Shown here one piece after another: positions 47,540 to 59,775 of a stretch of DNA of 64,000 nt; the first letter of the stretch is position 1, and each line of letters opens with the position of its first letter. The notes below the pieces were generated by a model. It searched no databases, was not told the DNA's origin, and worked only from the letters and a program-made list of their open reading frames with translations. A program made the position numbers and the translations under genes. The DNA is from Ptychodera flava (lineage: Eukaryota; Hemichordata; Enteropneusta; Ptychoderidae): the NCBI RefSeq assembly GCF_041260155.1, contig NC_091929.1, positions 49,739,389 through 49,803,388 on the forward strand. The letters are read 5' to 3'.

Positions 47540-47830
47540 TTACCATCCTCGGGGAATCGCCATGCGAGAGGATGTCAGGATACAGAAACAGCAAAGAGAC
47601 TCCAAGTCTTCAAAGATAACATCCTTTATTGCTATTGAATAGATGTTAAATATTGCCAGATAGTTCCTTCTCTCAAGATGTTGTCCCTTGAATGGTAATA
47701 CATCATACAGTCCCTTCGACACTAATCCAACTTCTCTTACGTGTACATAACTCATGTAACACAAGAACGTCTACTTAGTGTACAGTACTAGAGATCTGGC
47801 ATCACTGCAGCTTAGCGGTAAATGATTCAG
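47540..47830 (-). pseudogene. Minus-strand coding-like relic, copy 1
   Basis: The minus strand reads EVGLVSKGLYDVLPFKGQHLER. This is homologous to 57340-57500, where VDVFVLHDYLQIIEVGLVSK and GLCDVFTICTDKGKDLER are continuous. Here the same protein needs a one-base shift near 47755, so this copy is broken or was never coding. No family is recognised. Confidence 0.4.
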
Positions 47831-48239
47831 AGAACCAAGTGTCAGGGGAGTAGGTAGACATGCTTGTTAGTAATTTCACGCATCGCTAAAAAATATTGCA
47901 TATCAAAAACTATAGCTTTTAGTTGTCTAATTTGGCTTATAGAGTTTATAGTTATGTTAAAAACGTGTAGCTCTCATGTTTTGATCTAAGTTGCATTATG
48001 CATTCACATTTGCTAACTGAGTGGAATATCTTGTTTATGCCTACAGGCCAATCTACACGACATACAAACTGTTTCACTTTATTTTCAAAATGCATTTGCA
48101 AGTACTTCTATTCATTAGAGTCGAGGACGACTGATTTCGATTGACAATATTTGTCGATAAATTATTAATCAGATAACACTTAGTGTTCATTTGGAATGTA
48201 AACTTTATTTTCACTTCATGAGGATTAACGTCTGCTGCA

Positions 48240-48560
48240 ATGTTCCTGTCCGAAATACAACTACCGGTATTTCTGCTATGTGTCTACCAGTTTGGCAAAT
48301 TGGTAACTTGTGAAGAACAAGTGCTATACAGCACTGGCAGAGAGAGTTACAGCAAGATCCGCAGCGTGTACCCATTGATCAGTAAGGAACTGTGCGCGGT
48401 CGAATGTCTTCGACATGGGGAAATGTGTGACTATTTCTCGTTTAGCGATGGGACATTTTGTCATCTACGAAATGATAAAACAGATACATATTTAGAAACA
48501 TTGCCATCTTTGTCTCTTGTCAACACAGATGCTATGGGTAATGCAAAATCTCCTGAGAAG
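48240..48560 (+). CDS. Exon 1: signal peptide and PAN/apple domain
   Basis: The start is MFLSEIQLPVFLLCVYQFGKLVTC, a hydrophobic leader. It is followed by KIRSVYPLISKELCAVECLR and MCDYFSFSDGTFCHLRND, the cysteine and aromatic pattern of PAN/apple modules. The ATG aligns with the second ATG (58017) of the paralogue. Donor GTAAGA, phase 0. Confidence 0.85.
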
Positions 48561-51500
48561 GTAAGATTTCATCATTCATGTCAATCAACAAGCGCCCATC
48601 CTACGTTCTTCAAAAACATAACCAATTTAAAAGGCAACTATTGTATTTTCCACATGAGTCCCGGTTATACCACACCATGACGTCCAAACGTGAGCCTAAA
48701 TTATCACATTTACTTCATGCTGATTGCTTTAGAAAATAGCCAAAGCAGTGTTTTCGACATTAAAATGTAATTTGCGCTTGTCGTCATATCTGCACCATGG
48801 AATGGTTTGTTGAATTCAGTGTACTTGAAGTAAGCATTATGTCATTGATCTTCGCCTCTACATTTAAATAATCCACATGCCTATGTCTTCATTCATTTAC
48901 ATGGTGGGTTCACATTAGTAACGATGTCTCAAATTTGGTTGTCGTCATAACACGATTGGAACTAATTTGGGATAATTGGATGGTGAAGTAATGTCGATTT
49001 AATCTACAAATGTTATCTCATCTGCTTTTCTTTTTATATTACATACTTGTTTTTATGAGTAATTTGCGATATTACAATATTCACCTATATGACACCTAAC
49101 ACTTTTGAGAAATTTGCAAAATATGAAAATCAAATTATCCCAAATTCGTTCCAATCGTGTTTCATGTAAAATTTGACTTAATCGCCGTTAACATATCAAA
49201 CCTCTCCATAATTTACCTATTTATTCATTTATTTACTTACTTATTTGTTTGTTTATTTTTATTCATTTTTATTGGGGAGCAACTGGCTTTTACCAAATTA
49301 ATTTTCCAGTGGAAATTAAAACAAATAATAAAATAAGAATGAAGACAAAATGACATATGTAGAATACCAAACCAAGAAATACAAAGTACATAAACATATA
49401 AAATAATAAAAAAGAAAAGGAAATCAGAGAAAATCAAAGAAATATACAACAATATTCGGAGTTCAGTCATCAAAAGCCGTATAAAAGACATGCATGTCGT
49501 TTTCGTCTGTTACTGAAAAATAAATAATTTGGCAGGGCTATGCTGTGATATCCTATGTTGTGCATAACGTTTGTACAAAAAGTAAAAAATCATTAATCAG
49601 GTATACAACCAATAACTTGCTAATCCCTGTTATTGGCTAACGTGAAATAAAGGACAGCTAGCGATATTAAAATTGTAAGATGCTTCCAAACGTCACGTGC
49701 TTTTCGAGCTTAGAACTTTCATAGTGACTCCAATAGTCAAAGAAGATACTGTGAGTGAGGGATGTGTATATTTAAACGAATGCAGGAAAACCAACGAAGA
49801 GCTGAATAGAATTCCAATGCAATTTATCTGCCCTTTAAGTAAAAAAAGTTTTGGCGAAATGTTCTTTCATCACTGACAGATCACCTTCTATGAAACCACA
49901 CCTTGTGAGAGTGATCCTTGTCAGAATAATGGTTGGTGTATCTCAACATCTGCTTATGAATTCAAGTGTGTTTGTCTAGCGGATTCAGGATTTACAGGGG
50001 AGATGTGTGATATTCCAGGTAAGAATTCAGACCGGTTGTCCATCATTTTCTGTAATTTTACAGAAACTTGTAAACAAATTTTCATAGCTTTTTGAAGCTT
50101 TTTGATCACATGCATATCAAAAAGTACTAGATAACTAGGAAAATTTCAGATTTGATGAACAAGCAAATGCTACATGTTATGTCGATTTGACCCCTCAATT
50201 GTAAATTGAAATATTATTTTCATTATAACGTAATTATCATTCCAGTACCAAAGCCAGTACCAACCTGGGGTCTGTGGACAGCTTGGATGGAATGCACGGT
50301 TACATGTGGCACAGGTTACCAACAGAGAAACAGAGTTTGTGCAAACCAAACTTCTGCTCTTGGTCTTGAAGGGCAGTGTGAAGGACATGCCAGTGACTTC
50401 AGAAAGTGTAATATTGATGACTGTCAAAGTACGTAATGTACCCATATTACAATATCACAGTCTTTCCATTCCATATATTTCTGTGGTTAATGTAAACCCA
50501 GTGCCGATGCAATTTTACAAACTGAGGACCTTACAGAGCCACCATTCGAAGTAAACTGTTAAAGTTTAAAGAAACGTAATCATCAGCATCATCATGATCA
50601 TCATCATTTTATTGTCATAGTTTAAAACTTACAGTAACATACTAGCATTCAAATGCCGCAGAATACAATGACAGTATGGAGATAGGAATATAGCATGTAT
50701 AACTATATACTAAAAATTCCCTTTGGTGTATATATCGATGCAAATTTGAAACGTTCTAGCAACAAAGAAACAACAATAATCGTAAGTGTTTAATTGCTTG
50801 CTAGTTGCAATACTTTTCAGAGTATTTATAGTAACATAAAAAAGTCAAATTCCCAAGACGACAGAATTACTCTGATGGATTAATCATGCATCAACGCGTA
50901 CTGAGCGCCAAATAAAAGAAATACACGCGGTCCATTTTAGTGTACCATTACAATGTTGCAATTGTCGACGCCAGACCTTGAAATTATTGCGTGCCATTGT
51001 TGCCATAGGGATGAAGCCGGAGACTTGTATCGCTTTCTTGTGCATACAGCTTAATGTGTTCATATAGCTTTATGAGTTTACAGTAAGTATAGTTAACAAG
51101 TAATGTCATTAATAAGTATGGATAGCTGAAACATTTAAGACGACCCCCTTTATAGTTAAATAAGCACGTGAGAACACGTACACACAAATTCTATTAGATA
51201 CAATCTAGTTTTACATTATTCAATTTCTCTGAAGCAAATATTCTGGTGTCACAGCATATATCAACTATATTACCTAGTTTATATTCAAAATTTCTTTCGT
51301 CTTGTAATCGATACTGCCTTCATTATGCCAGAATATCGCTAGAACAGTTCAATATTGAAGAGCATGTGAGTTACATTAAATGCAGTGGTGACTGACCTGC
51401 TTGAGTCCTAATTTAGTAGCGTGTAAATGCAAATGTGTTTTGGGGGTGTGCAAAGTAGGTGCACAATGTCGTAGAGTTACAGCAACAGGGAATAGGACAC

Positions 51501-54500
51501 CAAAGCTGGTCCAATCAAAATATTCATTCAAAGTAAAACATTGCCAGGTCCTTGGGACATTTATTGCGCTAACATGAAGTTGTGCTAGGCGTCTGAAATG
51601 GAAAAGCTCACCTTAATAATAATATACTACACCCGTCAGGATTAGTCAAAATTAACAAATGTATGAGTAATGCAATTAAATGTCTCACTGAACTCAGTGA
51701 CAGTTACATATGCTTTTATTTAGACTTTGTTCAAGTCTTGATTTGTGAATGTTAGTGGGATGAACACCGTAATTTGTGTTCTGTTTTCATGTGAAGCGCG
51801 TGAGTGGGGTGAACGCGTACATGGGAATTTCTCCCGGGATCACAAATCGATAAATTCTGCAAAAACTAACTCACTACTGTGCACACTAAAGGGTAACGCG
51901 TTCGATTGCTTGGAAATCCTCGCCTGGGCTGCCAAATTCCAAATAGTAGCTTTTACTCTTCATTTGTTGACAGACGTCTCATGTTTATCCTGCATACTTC
52001 CATATGTGCCATAGAACCTTTTGAAATATCTTATCATTTTAGATTCCGAATATCCCTGCTTCACAACTTTACATGCCAATGCATTGTGTATTATTCGGAC
52101 ACCGTCAATTATTAACAAATCATTAGGCACAAAAAGGTAGTATGCTATGAAAGCCCATAAGGGACATATATTTTTTGTGAGAAAAAATAATATCCCGTGC
52201 GTACGAGATACTAACTTCAGAAATTGCTATTTTATAATCCTCATAATGAAACTCTGTGTACATATATTTTCCCTTCTTTCCTCCGTACATTACAGTGTCT
52301 CAAAGTAACAGACATCTACTTTGGCCGCCATTATCACCTGACAGATACTTGCACTTCTCTGAGCTTCTTGATTTCGCCGTTGATGGCGACCGCACAGCTA
52401 ACCTGTCACAATATTCCATCCAGACATCACTCATAGGTAAGTGGAAAATTTCCGTTAAGGGAGCTTGTCTATTGGTGGAAAATTGTCGATAGTTTGTCAG
52501 ATAGACTGCATGTATTATGTGTTGATATTTTCGGGTGAAGTACTATATCAGCCACATCTTACCTTCGTATAGTTGTACAAAATATGGTGACTGTCCCGCA
52601 AATGTATGAAATATCATATCTCGTCAAAAATGCTTGCTTGATAGATTGCGACCCTCCCTCCAAAAACGCCAGCCACCCGACCAATAATTTCTGTCCCTAA
52701 CTTACAAAGAAATTAAAACAATTGCTATGTAAATTAGGATGACTGTTTCAATTTTTCCGGGGGAGAATACTACAGTGATTTGGGGAGGTTCAAGTTTGAG
52801 AATGTCGGACAGGGGAGGGTCACATTTTAGACAGGAAGAAAGGGGAAGGTTACCATTTACAGTACAGGTGTGCACGGAATTCCCCCGGCCCACCCCTTGT
52901 AATTACTGCAGGCTCCCTTGCTACATTAAACCAAAAGGTGCATCTTTGGAAACCCTTTCACCGACTTTAAACACTTTTCTTTGGTCAGGAAGTGGGGAAA
53001 CTGAAAGAAAGACTTCTTCATCTTTATCGTTTTGAACCAAACAGCAACCGGAACTAAACCAAATCAGGAAGTCGCTGAGGCCGCAACCTGATTCACCTAC
53101 GCTCACAGATTTGGATTTATAAGAATGCCATACATCAGGCCCGACCCTAGGTTTCCTCATGCGTCTTTATTAATCAACAGAAAAGAGAAAACATGCGTTT
53201 ATTGGACCTAAATTTGAATGACAGCGTGTCCGAATTGATTATCAAACAATTATTTTCTCATGTAAACATCACGGGCTGATAATGTAGCAAAGAGTGCCCA
53301 GACATAGTTCGCAGTTCGCGACAACATTTTCGATCAAATATTATTCCAAGGTAAACAGTAAATACAATAATTCAGGTCTTCATTGGACTATTAAATTGAA
53401 ACAGAACACGAACACACACACAAACAAACACAAAGGTAAGCTATGTCGTGCACATAGGGAAGTTTCATGTTTAAGGTGGTTTTTGAAGAAAGTGTGCATG
53501 AGTGAAAGGCGATACATAATGCCCTGTTGTCTCCCTAAAGAAGGCTTTATAATTTGTAGGGGATGAAAAATTTATTGGACTGCTGGAATATTCTGTTACA
53601 GATGGCAGCTGGGGTAAATGGAGTAGTTGGAGTAAATGTGAAGGGCCTGCATTTCCAGAGTCACCAACAAAGTTGGGAGTACGGACTCGGACAAACACAG
53701 CCACGGACAGGACGAGCTCTAATCCTGAAATATCAGAAGATACTACTCCTTGCAGACGTTTATGCGGTAAGTATTCAGTAGATCTGCATGTACATGTGTA
53801 ACACAGACTCAAAATTACAGCTCTATTTAGATCTTTGAAGCAAAACATCGCATTATGTCAGAAAATCGAGCTATGTACAGATAGATAGATAGATAGATAG
53901 ATAGATTGATAGATACATGTAGAGACAAATACATAGATACATACATACATAGATTAAATACATAAAGACAGACAAACAGATAGATAGATACATACATACG
54001 TACACAAACACATACATACATACATACATACATACATACATACATACATACATACATACATACATACATACGTACGTACGTACGTACATACATACATACA
54101 TACATACATACATACATACATACATACATACATACATACATACATACATACATACATACATGAAAATAAAAAACATGAAATAAGCGTACTGAATGCCTAC
54201 ACAAGAACAAATTTTGACAGTCAATCTTTCGACCAGCCTACTACTGAAAAGTACCATTCAACAGAGACATAAATTGCGCGCTTCACTTTTAGTGATTTGA
54301 GAGCAATCCAGAATGTGTGAAACTGCCAGCAATGGACAGTTTACAAATAATAAGTGTAATATATGTCAGCAACAATCTGATTTAATATCAAGAACATTTA
54401 GTTTCCCGTTAAGACAACAAGTTTATACTTATTCTATATATGTGCTTTATCTAAACATGGTTTTCATGTTTTATTTGTTTTGTGTTGTATATGTATTGAA

Positions 54501-55674
54501 TTCTTTGTGCTGACATGAGATATATATCATGTACATTATATTAGCAGCAATATTTTCACATGTTGGTGATTTAAAAGTTGACTTTAATGATGTTCTACCG
54601 ATCTGAAGTTTCTGACTAAACTGCAAAAATATATAATTAGCGAAAATCGTTAAAGCGGACGACGAAGACTTTCAATCATGGCAGAATCCAAGTACTTGCT
54701 TGCACACTTCTATCACACTCTCTAACCAGAATGTAGATTTTTCCCGGTTATCTTATGTCTCATTTTGGTTTGGCTGGCTTTCGTTTACAAGATGTACTTC
54801 TTATATTTTCCTATCATACAATATTCTATGATTGACGTCACGAGCATATTTCCTCACTAAATCATTCGCTTTTTTCTTCGTTCTTTTGATTTCATGGTGT
54901 TTTACTCTAAACTTGTACATATTTGTTTGTTTAAGTAATTTGCTTGAATCAGGAACTAAATTACTTGTTAAAGAATTATTTCCCTAGTGCTTATCAGATG
55001 TTCTTGTTTGGCATTCTTAAATTTTTTCAGTAATGGATATGTGCTTCTACAAGTAGTGTTTATGTTTTGTTTTGCTCTGTATATGTATTGTGTTCTTACG
55101 GTGACGTGTAAACCAATGTTCCTAAACTGAGTTTGTAATATCCAAAATATTTCAAGGTACCTAGTTCTTTTTTCTCACGTCAACGTCAGTTATTGATTTT
55201 AAATTGTCCACTGTCAATTATGCATCCGGCAACATATTGCATATTGGTCTTTTGACCAGTCGCGCAGGAAGACTGCGTCTTTTCTAATTAATTGGATATT
55301 ATATTCTTAGAGTGAAACGCATCTTTCTTTTGAAGTAACGATTCATCAGTGATGTATTCACGTTCTCTGTTCCATCTTCAGGTAAAGACCTTTTCTTCTG
55401 ACTAAGTGAAGAGGGCCATTATAAACTCAATTTTAGTGAAGCTGAAGATGAATGCAACAAGTATAACGCAAGGTTGGCGACCTATGACGAGCTTTACAAG
55501 GCGTGGGAAAATGGAATGCAAATTTGTTCTGCCGGTTGGCTGGCAGATGGTCGTCCACATTACCCTATGCAAAAATCATTCCCGGACTGTGGTGGGATGA
55601 TAGGAATAGTGACATATTGGACTGCTCCACAATCGAATAAATACAACGCGTTTTGTGTTCATGTGAGATGTTGA
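48240..55674 (+). CDS. Secreted PAN-EGF-TSP1-X-TSP1-Link mosaic protein
   Basis: Six exons (48240-48560, 49880-50018, 50246-50428, 52296-52436, 53602-53766, 55382-55674) join with GT-AG borders and consistent phases (0, then 1 throughout), totalling 1,242 nt. Modules in order: signal peptide, PAN/apple, EGF, TSP1, an unrecognised 47-residue module, TSP1, Link. Link domains bind hyaluronan, while PAN, EGF and TSP1 mediate protein or glycan contacts, so an extracellular matrix or immune adhesion role is likely by inference. The Link exon carries an in-frame TGA after seven codons, so the gene may be a pseudogene, use an unseen extra exon, or hold an allele-specific stop. A partial broken paralogue lies downstream at 58011. 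Confidence 0.75.
49237..49500. repeat. AT-rich block shared with paralogue intron
   Basis: GAGCAACTGGCTTTTACC followed by an A-rich tract (49275-49480) matches 58795-58990 in the intron of the downstream paralogue. It therefore predates the gene duplication. Origin unknown. Confidence 0.55.
49880..50018 (+). CDS. Exon 2: EGF domain
   Basis: Six cysteines in CESDPCQNNGWC...KCVC...GFTGEMCD give one complete EGF repeat. Enters in phase 0, leaves in phase 1 at GTAAGA. Confidence 0.92.
50246..50428 (+). CDS. Exon 3: TSP1 domain
   Basis: WGLWTAWMECTVTCGTGYQQ starts a thrombospondin type 1 repeat with two overlapping WxxW mannosylation motifs and six cysteines, ending NIDDCQ. Phase 1-1, donor GTACGT. 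Confidence 0.93.
50580..52250. other. Intron 3; nothing recognised
   Basis: AT-rich with a short ATC-rich run at 50580-50610. Parts (about 50880-51500) are alignable to 60130-60670 in the paralogue. No exon seen. Confidence 0.5.
52296..52436 (+). CDS. Exon 4: unrecognised 47-residue module
   Basis: A phase-1 exon of 141 nt. It encodes SQSNRHLLWPPLSPDRYLHF, then SELLDFAVDGDRTANLSQYS and IQTSLI, without cysteine. Acceptor GTACATTACAG, donor GTAAGT. Conservation of sequence and splice sites in the paralogue argues for a real exon. AVDGDRTANLSQYS faintly recalls an F5/8C-type strand but is too short to assign. Confidence 0.7.
   Translation, partial: CLKVTDIYFGRHYHLTDTCTSLSFLISPLMATAQLTCHNIPSRHHS
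53602..53766 (+). CDS. Exon 5: second TSP1 domain
   Basis: Starts DGSWGKWSSWSKCEG with the WxxWxxW motif and ends TTPCRRLC. It has fewer cysteines (three) than a classic repeat, so it is a short or degenerate TSP1. Phase 1-1, donor GTAAGT. Confidence 0.85.
53878..54160 (-). repeat. (GATA)n and (ACAT)n microsatellites
   Basis: GATA units at 53878-53910, mixed units to 54010, then ACAT units with an ACGT patch near 54070 up to 54160. Confidence 0.98.
54170..55370. other. Intron 5; nothing recognised
   Basis: AT-rich intronic DNA. No phase-1/phase-2 exon was found that would avoid the TGA in the Link exon, but a very short one could be missed. Confidence 0.45.
55382..55674 (+). CDS. Exon 6: Link domain with in-frame TGA
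   Basis: After acceptor CATCTTCAG the phase-1 frame reads GKDLFF, TGA (55399-55401), then LSEEGHYKLNFSEAEDECNK, ARLATYDELYKAWENGMQIC, SAGWLADGRPHYPMQ, DCGG and FCVHVRC, stop. Everything after the TGA is an excellent Link (hyaluronan-binding) domain with CSAGWLADG and four cysteines. The residues before the TGA also fit its first strand, so the stop sits inside the domain. The nearby AG at 55405-55406 would skip the TGA but put the domain out of frame with exon 5. Confidence 0.88.
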
Positions 55675-57230
55675 ACTAAAGTCTTTCACAGCCTTCATAT
55701 TACGGTAGCATTTAAAACCAATAGCTCACATTTGATGATGTACTCTTAGATGGTAGTGTCGCACTGCATGCTTGAAATATACTACACATCTTCAATGATT
55801 AAAACAGAGGAAAAGCGAGGCTATGTTAGAAGCGTGCAGAATATCATATTGCAGTAATGATAATGCACCTAGCAATGCTACGAGATCACTTTATGCACAA
55901 GCGATCAAAATTGACGACAGTAGTATCTGAGAGACTCTTGCCATGGGTGCGATATTTTCCTTTCGAACAGGAAGACTTGGTTCACAATCCGAGTGTATGT
56001 AGCAGGTGATATTTCTATGGCTGCTGTCCTCTTCAATTGACTGTCTGTTCCTTGCAAAACAAAAATGATAATAAAGATCGCCAGACATCACCATCCAAAA
56101 GGCACGAGTGGAGGGTAAATATGAAATAAAAAAACATTATCATGAGCAAGGGAATCGAACACATATCTAGGAATAATGTGCTGGAAACCAATTAAGAGTA
56201 GCATGTGTGTGTATGTATGTATGTTACGACGCCAAATACCAATAAACCTTGACATTCTGAGTGGCATGAGTAGACACGGAAGATTAAAGACATAGGAAAA
56301 GAAATGAAACTATAATTGATTGTAAGAGTTTTTCACAGTACAGATTATTGCTGAGTGTCATACCGTTAGGTATTACAAAGTCTTAGATCCTGGCACCAGA
56401 AAGCCCTTTCCTATTTTCGCAATCTACGTAGAGCAAAGCATTGTTAATTTATAGGAACATGGCGCAAAAAACAGTCAAGCTTGGTGGCTTAGGTAGATGT
56501 TCTATATCGAACTGATCTTGACCACATATAACCTTGCTAAGATTTAGCAAAACTTGTTGTTTAAACATTGTCTGCCACAACCGCAATCCCGAGAACATTG
56601 TCAAATTGAGTGAATGGCACATCGGACACGTATCGACGATGGTAGTCCGTACTGATCCTTTCAACTTGCTTAATGAAGAGTACAATAAACATTGCACTGT
56701 AAATATAATAGTAGAGTTTTTATACTTGTGACTATGACCCGATTTGAAAGTTAAAGTTTTTTCTGTAGCAACCATAATCTAGGTTGTTCAGAAATGCGCG
56801 CGATTGTCCATATTTGTGTTTCTGGTTAAGTCGCGTTGCTTGTAAATAAAATGCTTATGTTATCGTAGGATACTGTGTGCGTCTGTTGTCAACGTAATTA
56901 AAACTTTATAGAAAAACGCTCCATCTCGGGCGCTGAATTTCCGACGTTCGATCTCTCATGCATCCGTTTTCTGCATTTGGGACTTAGAGTAACAAAAATA
57001 CCTAGCAAGACAACAAAGACACACAAGTTGATATAATATATGAGCAATAACCCCCGTCGCAGTCGGGTATACACTCGATTTTGGTACAATTCGCTCCATG
57101 TCGCACATTGTACCAAATCTCGTGTATACCCTCATGCGGGGGTGGTGTGGTATTGCTTAAATAATACAAATTGCTTATAATCAGTCTCTTTACTTGTTTG
57201 TCCGGAATACACCTCCACAACCCTACTGTT
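55675..57230. other. Intergenic between the paralogues; nothing recognised
   Basis: AT-rich. Short TATG patch at 56212-56224. No transposon ends or RNA genes seen. Confidence 0.4.
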
Positions 57231-57339
57231 TCTAAACAGGTTTTACATAATACACTTGAAAACGTAAGACAAAAGACTGAAATATTCTGTATATAGTGCA
57301 AGACCGGACTATTGGTCTATTTCTACCAAAAAAGTGCTG

Positions 57340-57500
57340 GAAAAAATACCGTTCAAGGTCTTTACCTTTATCTGTGCAAATAGTAAAAACATCACAGAGG
57401 CCCTTCGACACCAATCCAACTTCTATTATTTGTAGGTAATCATGTAACACAAAAACATCTACTTCGACTAACGATGCTAAAGGTTTCACATCATTGCAGC
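57340..57500 (-). pseudogene. Minus-strand coding-like relic, copy 2
   Basis: An open minus-strand frame reads KPLASLVEVDVFVLHDYLQI then IEVGLVSKGLCDVFTICTDK and GKDLER. It is homologous to 47660-47830. The composition looks protein-like, but no start, splice context or family was recognised. It lies about 0.5 kb upstream of the PAN-EGF gene, as its twin does. Confidence 0.4.
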
Positions 57501-58010
57501 TCAGCGCTCAATGATACAAAAACCCAAGTGTCGGTGGAATTTACAGACATAGTCGTCACTACTTTGACGCATCACTGGATATTATTTCATCTCAATAAAT
57601 TTTAGCATATAGTTATGCAAGTTGGCCTTGTCACGACAGATTTATGTGCAGAACGTGTACCTCTTAATATTTTGATGTAATTTATGTGAGGAGTTTCACA
57701 ATTCTTGATGGAGAGGAGTAGCTTTTCCGAGAGATACACGTGATATTTAGCCTATGAGGTTGGCAAACTGTTGAAGACTAATCCATTCAGACACACTTCT
57801 ACTCAGGCTTCACAGAAAGACTCTCCATACTGTCAAAACAACATAATATGTTTTTCCTCATTTTCAATATTCATCTGCAAGTCATTTAAAGTTATTTGTC
57901 GTCAAGGACGACCGATTTTGATTAATAGTGTATGCCGATAAATAACTAATAAGATAGTACTTACCATTTGACATGGAAACTTTATTTTCACTTCATGAGG
58001 ATTTACGTCC

Positions 58011-58331
58011 ATGGCAATGTTCCTCTGCGAAATGCGACTGTTTCTGCTGTGTTTTTGTCTTCTGGGCGAGTTGGTTACTTGTGAAGAGCAAGTGTTGTAC
58101 AGAACTGGCAAAGATAGTCACGACAAGATTCGCAGCGTGTACCCATTGATCAGTAAGGAACTGTGTGCGGTCGAATGTCTTCGACATGGGGAAATGTGTG
58201 ACTATTTCACATTTAGCGGTGAGACCTTTTGTCATCTTCGAAACGACAACACAAATATATCTGTAGGTACATTGTCATCACTGTCTCTTGTCAAAAGAGA
58301 TGCTACGAGTAGTTCAACATTTTCTGAGAAG
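58011..58331 (+). CDS. Exon 1 of paralogue: signal peptide and PAN/apple
   Basis: Leader MRLFLLCFCLLGELVTC, then VYPLISKELCAVECLRHGEM and CDYFTFSGETFCHLRND. Open, with donor GTAAGA in phase 0. Two possible starts, 58011 and 58017; the second matches the other gene. Confidence 0.8.
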
Positions 58332-59345
58332 GTAAGATAACATAATTCTTGTCCATCAATTAGCGCCCGTCCTACGCACCTGAAAAAAACATAACTTATA
58401 TAAAATGACACCAGTTTATTTTCCCCGTGTATCTCGGATATGCCAAACCATGAAGTACAGACGAAGACTTTATCAGGTTTACTTAATGTTAACAAATTTA
58501 CAACTACCTATATAGCATTTTTGCGATAAAAGGTAAATTACGCTTGTAATCTTTTGTGCATAATCTAATGGGTTGTCTAAGTGTACTGTCAGTTGTTGTC
58601 TGTAGTAAGCATATTGTCATTGACGCTCGCCATTATAAATACGCAGTCTACATATTCATACAGATGAATAATGAGTTAATATAGTTTTAATGTCTTGAAA
58701 TTTGTAGTTGTCAAGGAACATATGACCTAATCACCGTTAAACATGAAATCTCTCAAGAATTTTATATCTTTATCATTAATTATTTATTTGTTAGATCAGC
58801 TGGCCTTTGCCGAATTACTGCTCCAGCGGAAAACAAACAAATAATAACATAATTATGAAGACAAAGCGACAAATAAAACATACCACACTTAGATATGCAA
58901 AATACACAGATACACACAAAAACTAAAAAGGAAAGGAAATCAAAGGAAATCAAGATACTACAATATTCGAGGGTTCCGCCCTTTAAAGCAGTAAAAAAGA
59001 CATGCATCGTTTTTTAGTCCATTACTCACATAAATATATAACGTGATACGGCCATTTGAACTAGAAGTCAAACATTATCAATCAATTACACAATTGATAA
59101 AATGCTGGTAAAAGGCATAGGATTACGTGCAAATAAAGCATAGCTAGCGATAGTAAAACAAAAGGGTACTTATAATTTAAGGACATGTTCATAGACAGGG
59201 CGTTACAGTTAAGGGAATTATTGTGATGAGTAAATTTGTATAATTAAAAAGATACAAAGAAAAACACGAAGAATAAGAAGGGAATGTTAAAGTCATAATC
59301 TGCCCTAATGGCAAGTAAGAAGTTACCTCCTTTCATCAGTATCAG

Positions 59346-59484
59346 AGTGCATTCTATGGAACCATGCCATGTGAGAGTGATCCTTGTCAGAATAATGGTT
59401 GGTGTATCTCAACATCTGCTGATGAATTCAAGTGCGTTTGTCGAGCGGACTTAGGATTTTCAGGGGAGATGTGTGATGTTCCAG
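59346..59484 (+). CDS. Exon 2 of paralogue: EGF domain
   Basis: All six EGF cysteines are present (CESDPCQNNGWC...KCVC...GFSGEMCD). 139 nt, phase 0-1, donor GTAAGA. Confidence 0.85.
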
Positions 59485-59592
59485 GTAAGACACCTGACCG
59501 GTAATCCGTCATTTTTTGTTATTGTAACCAAAACTATCAAGAAATTGTCATTTGAAATATCCCTCCCATCTATTTTGTAATTACCATACTAG

Positions 59593-59775
59593 AACCAAAA
59601 CCTGCACCAATCTAGAGTTTGTGGACAGCTTGGACGGAATGCATGGTTTCTTGTGGCACAGGTTACCAACAGAGGGACAGAGTTTGCACAAAGCACAGTT
59701 CTGCTCTTGGACGTGAAGAGCGGTGTGAAGGACACACAAGCGACTTCAGAAAGTGTAACTTGGATGATTGTCCGA
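59593..59775 (+). pseudogene. Exon 3 of paralogue: TSP1 with stop
   Basis: Frame EPKPAPI, TAG, SLWTAWTECMVSCGTGYQQR through NLDDCP. Six cysteines remain. The stop replaces the first Trp of the TSP1 WxxW motif. Donor GTACGT is intact. Confidence 0.85.
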
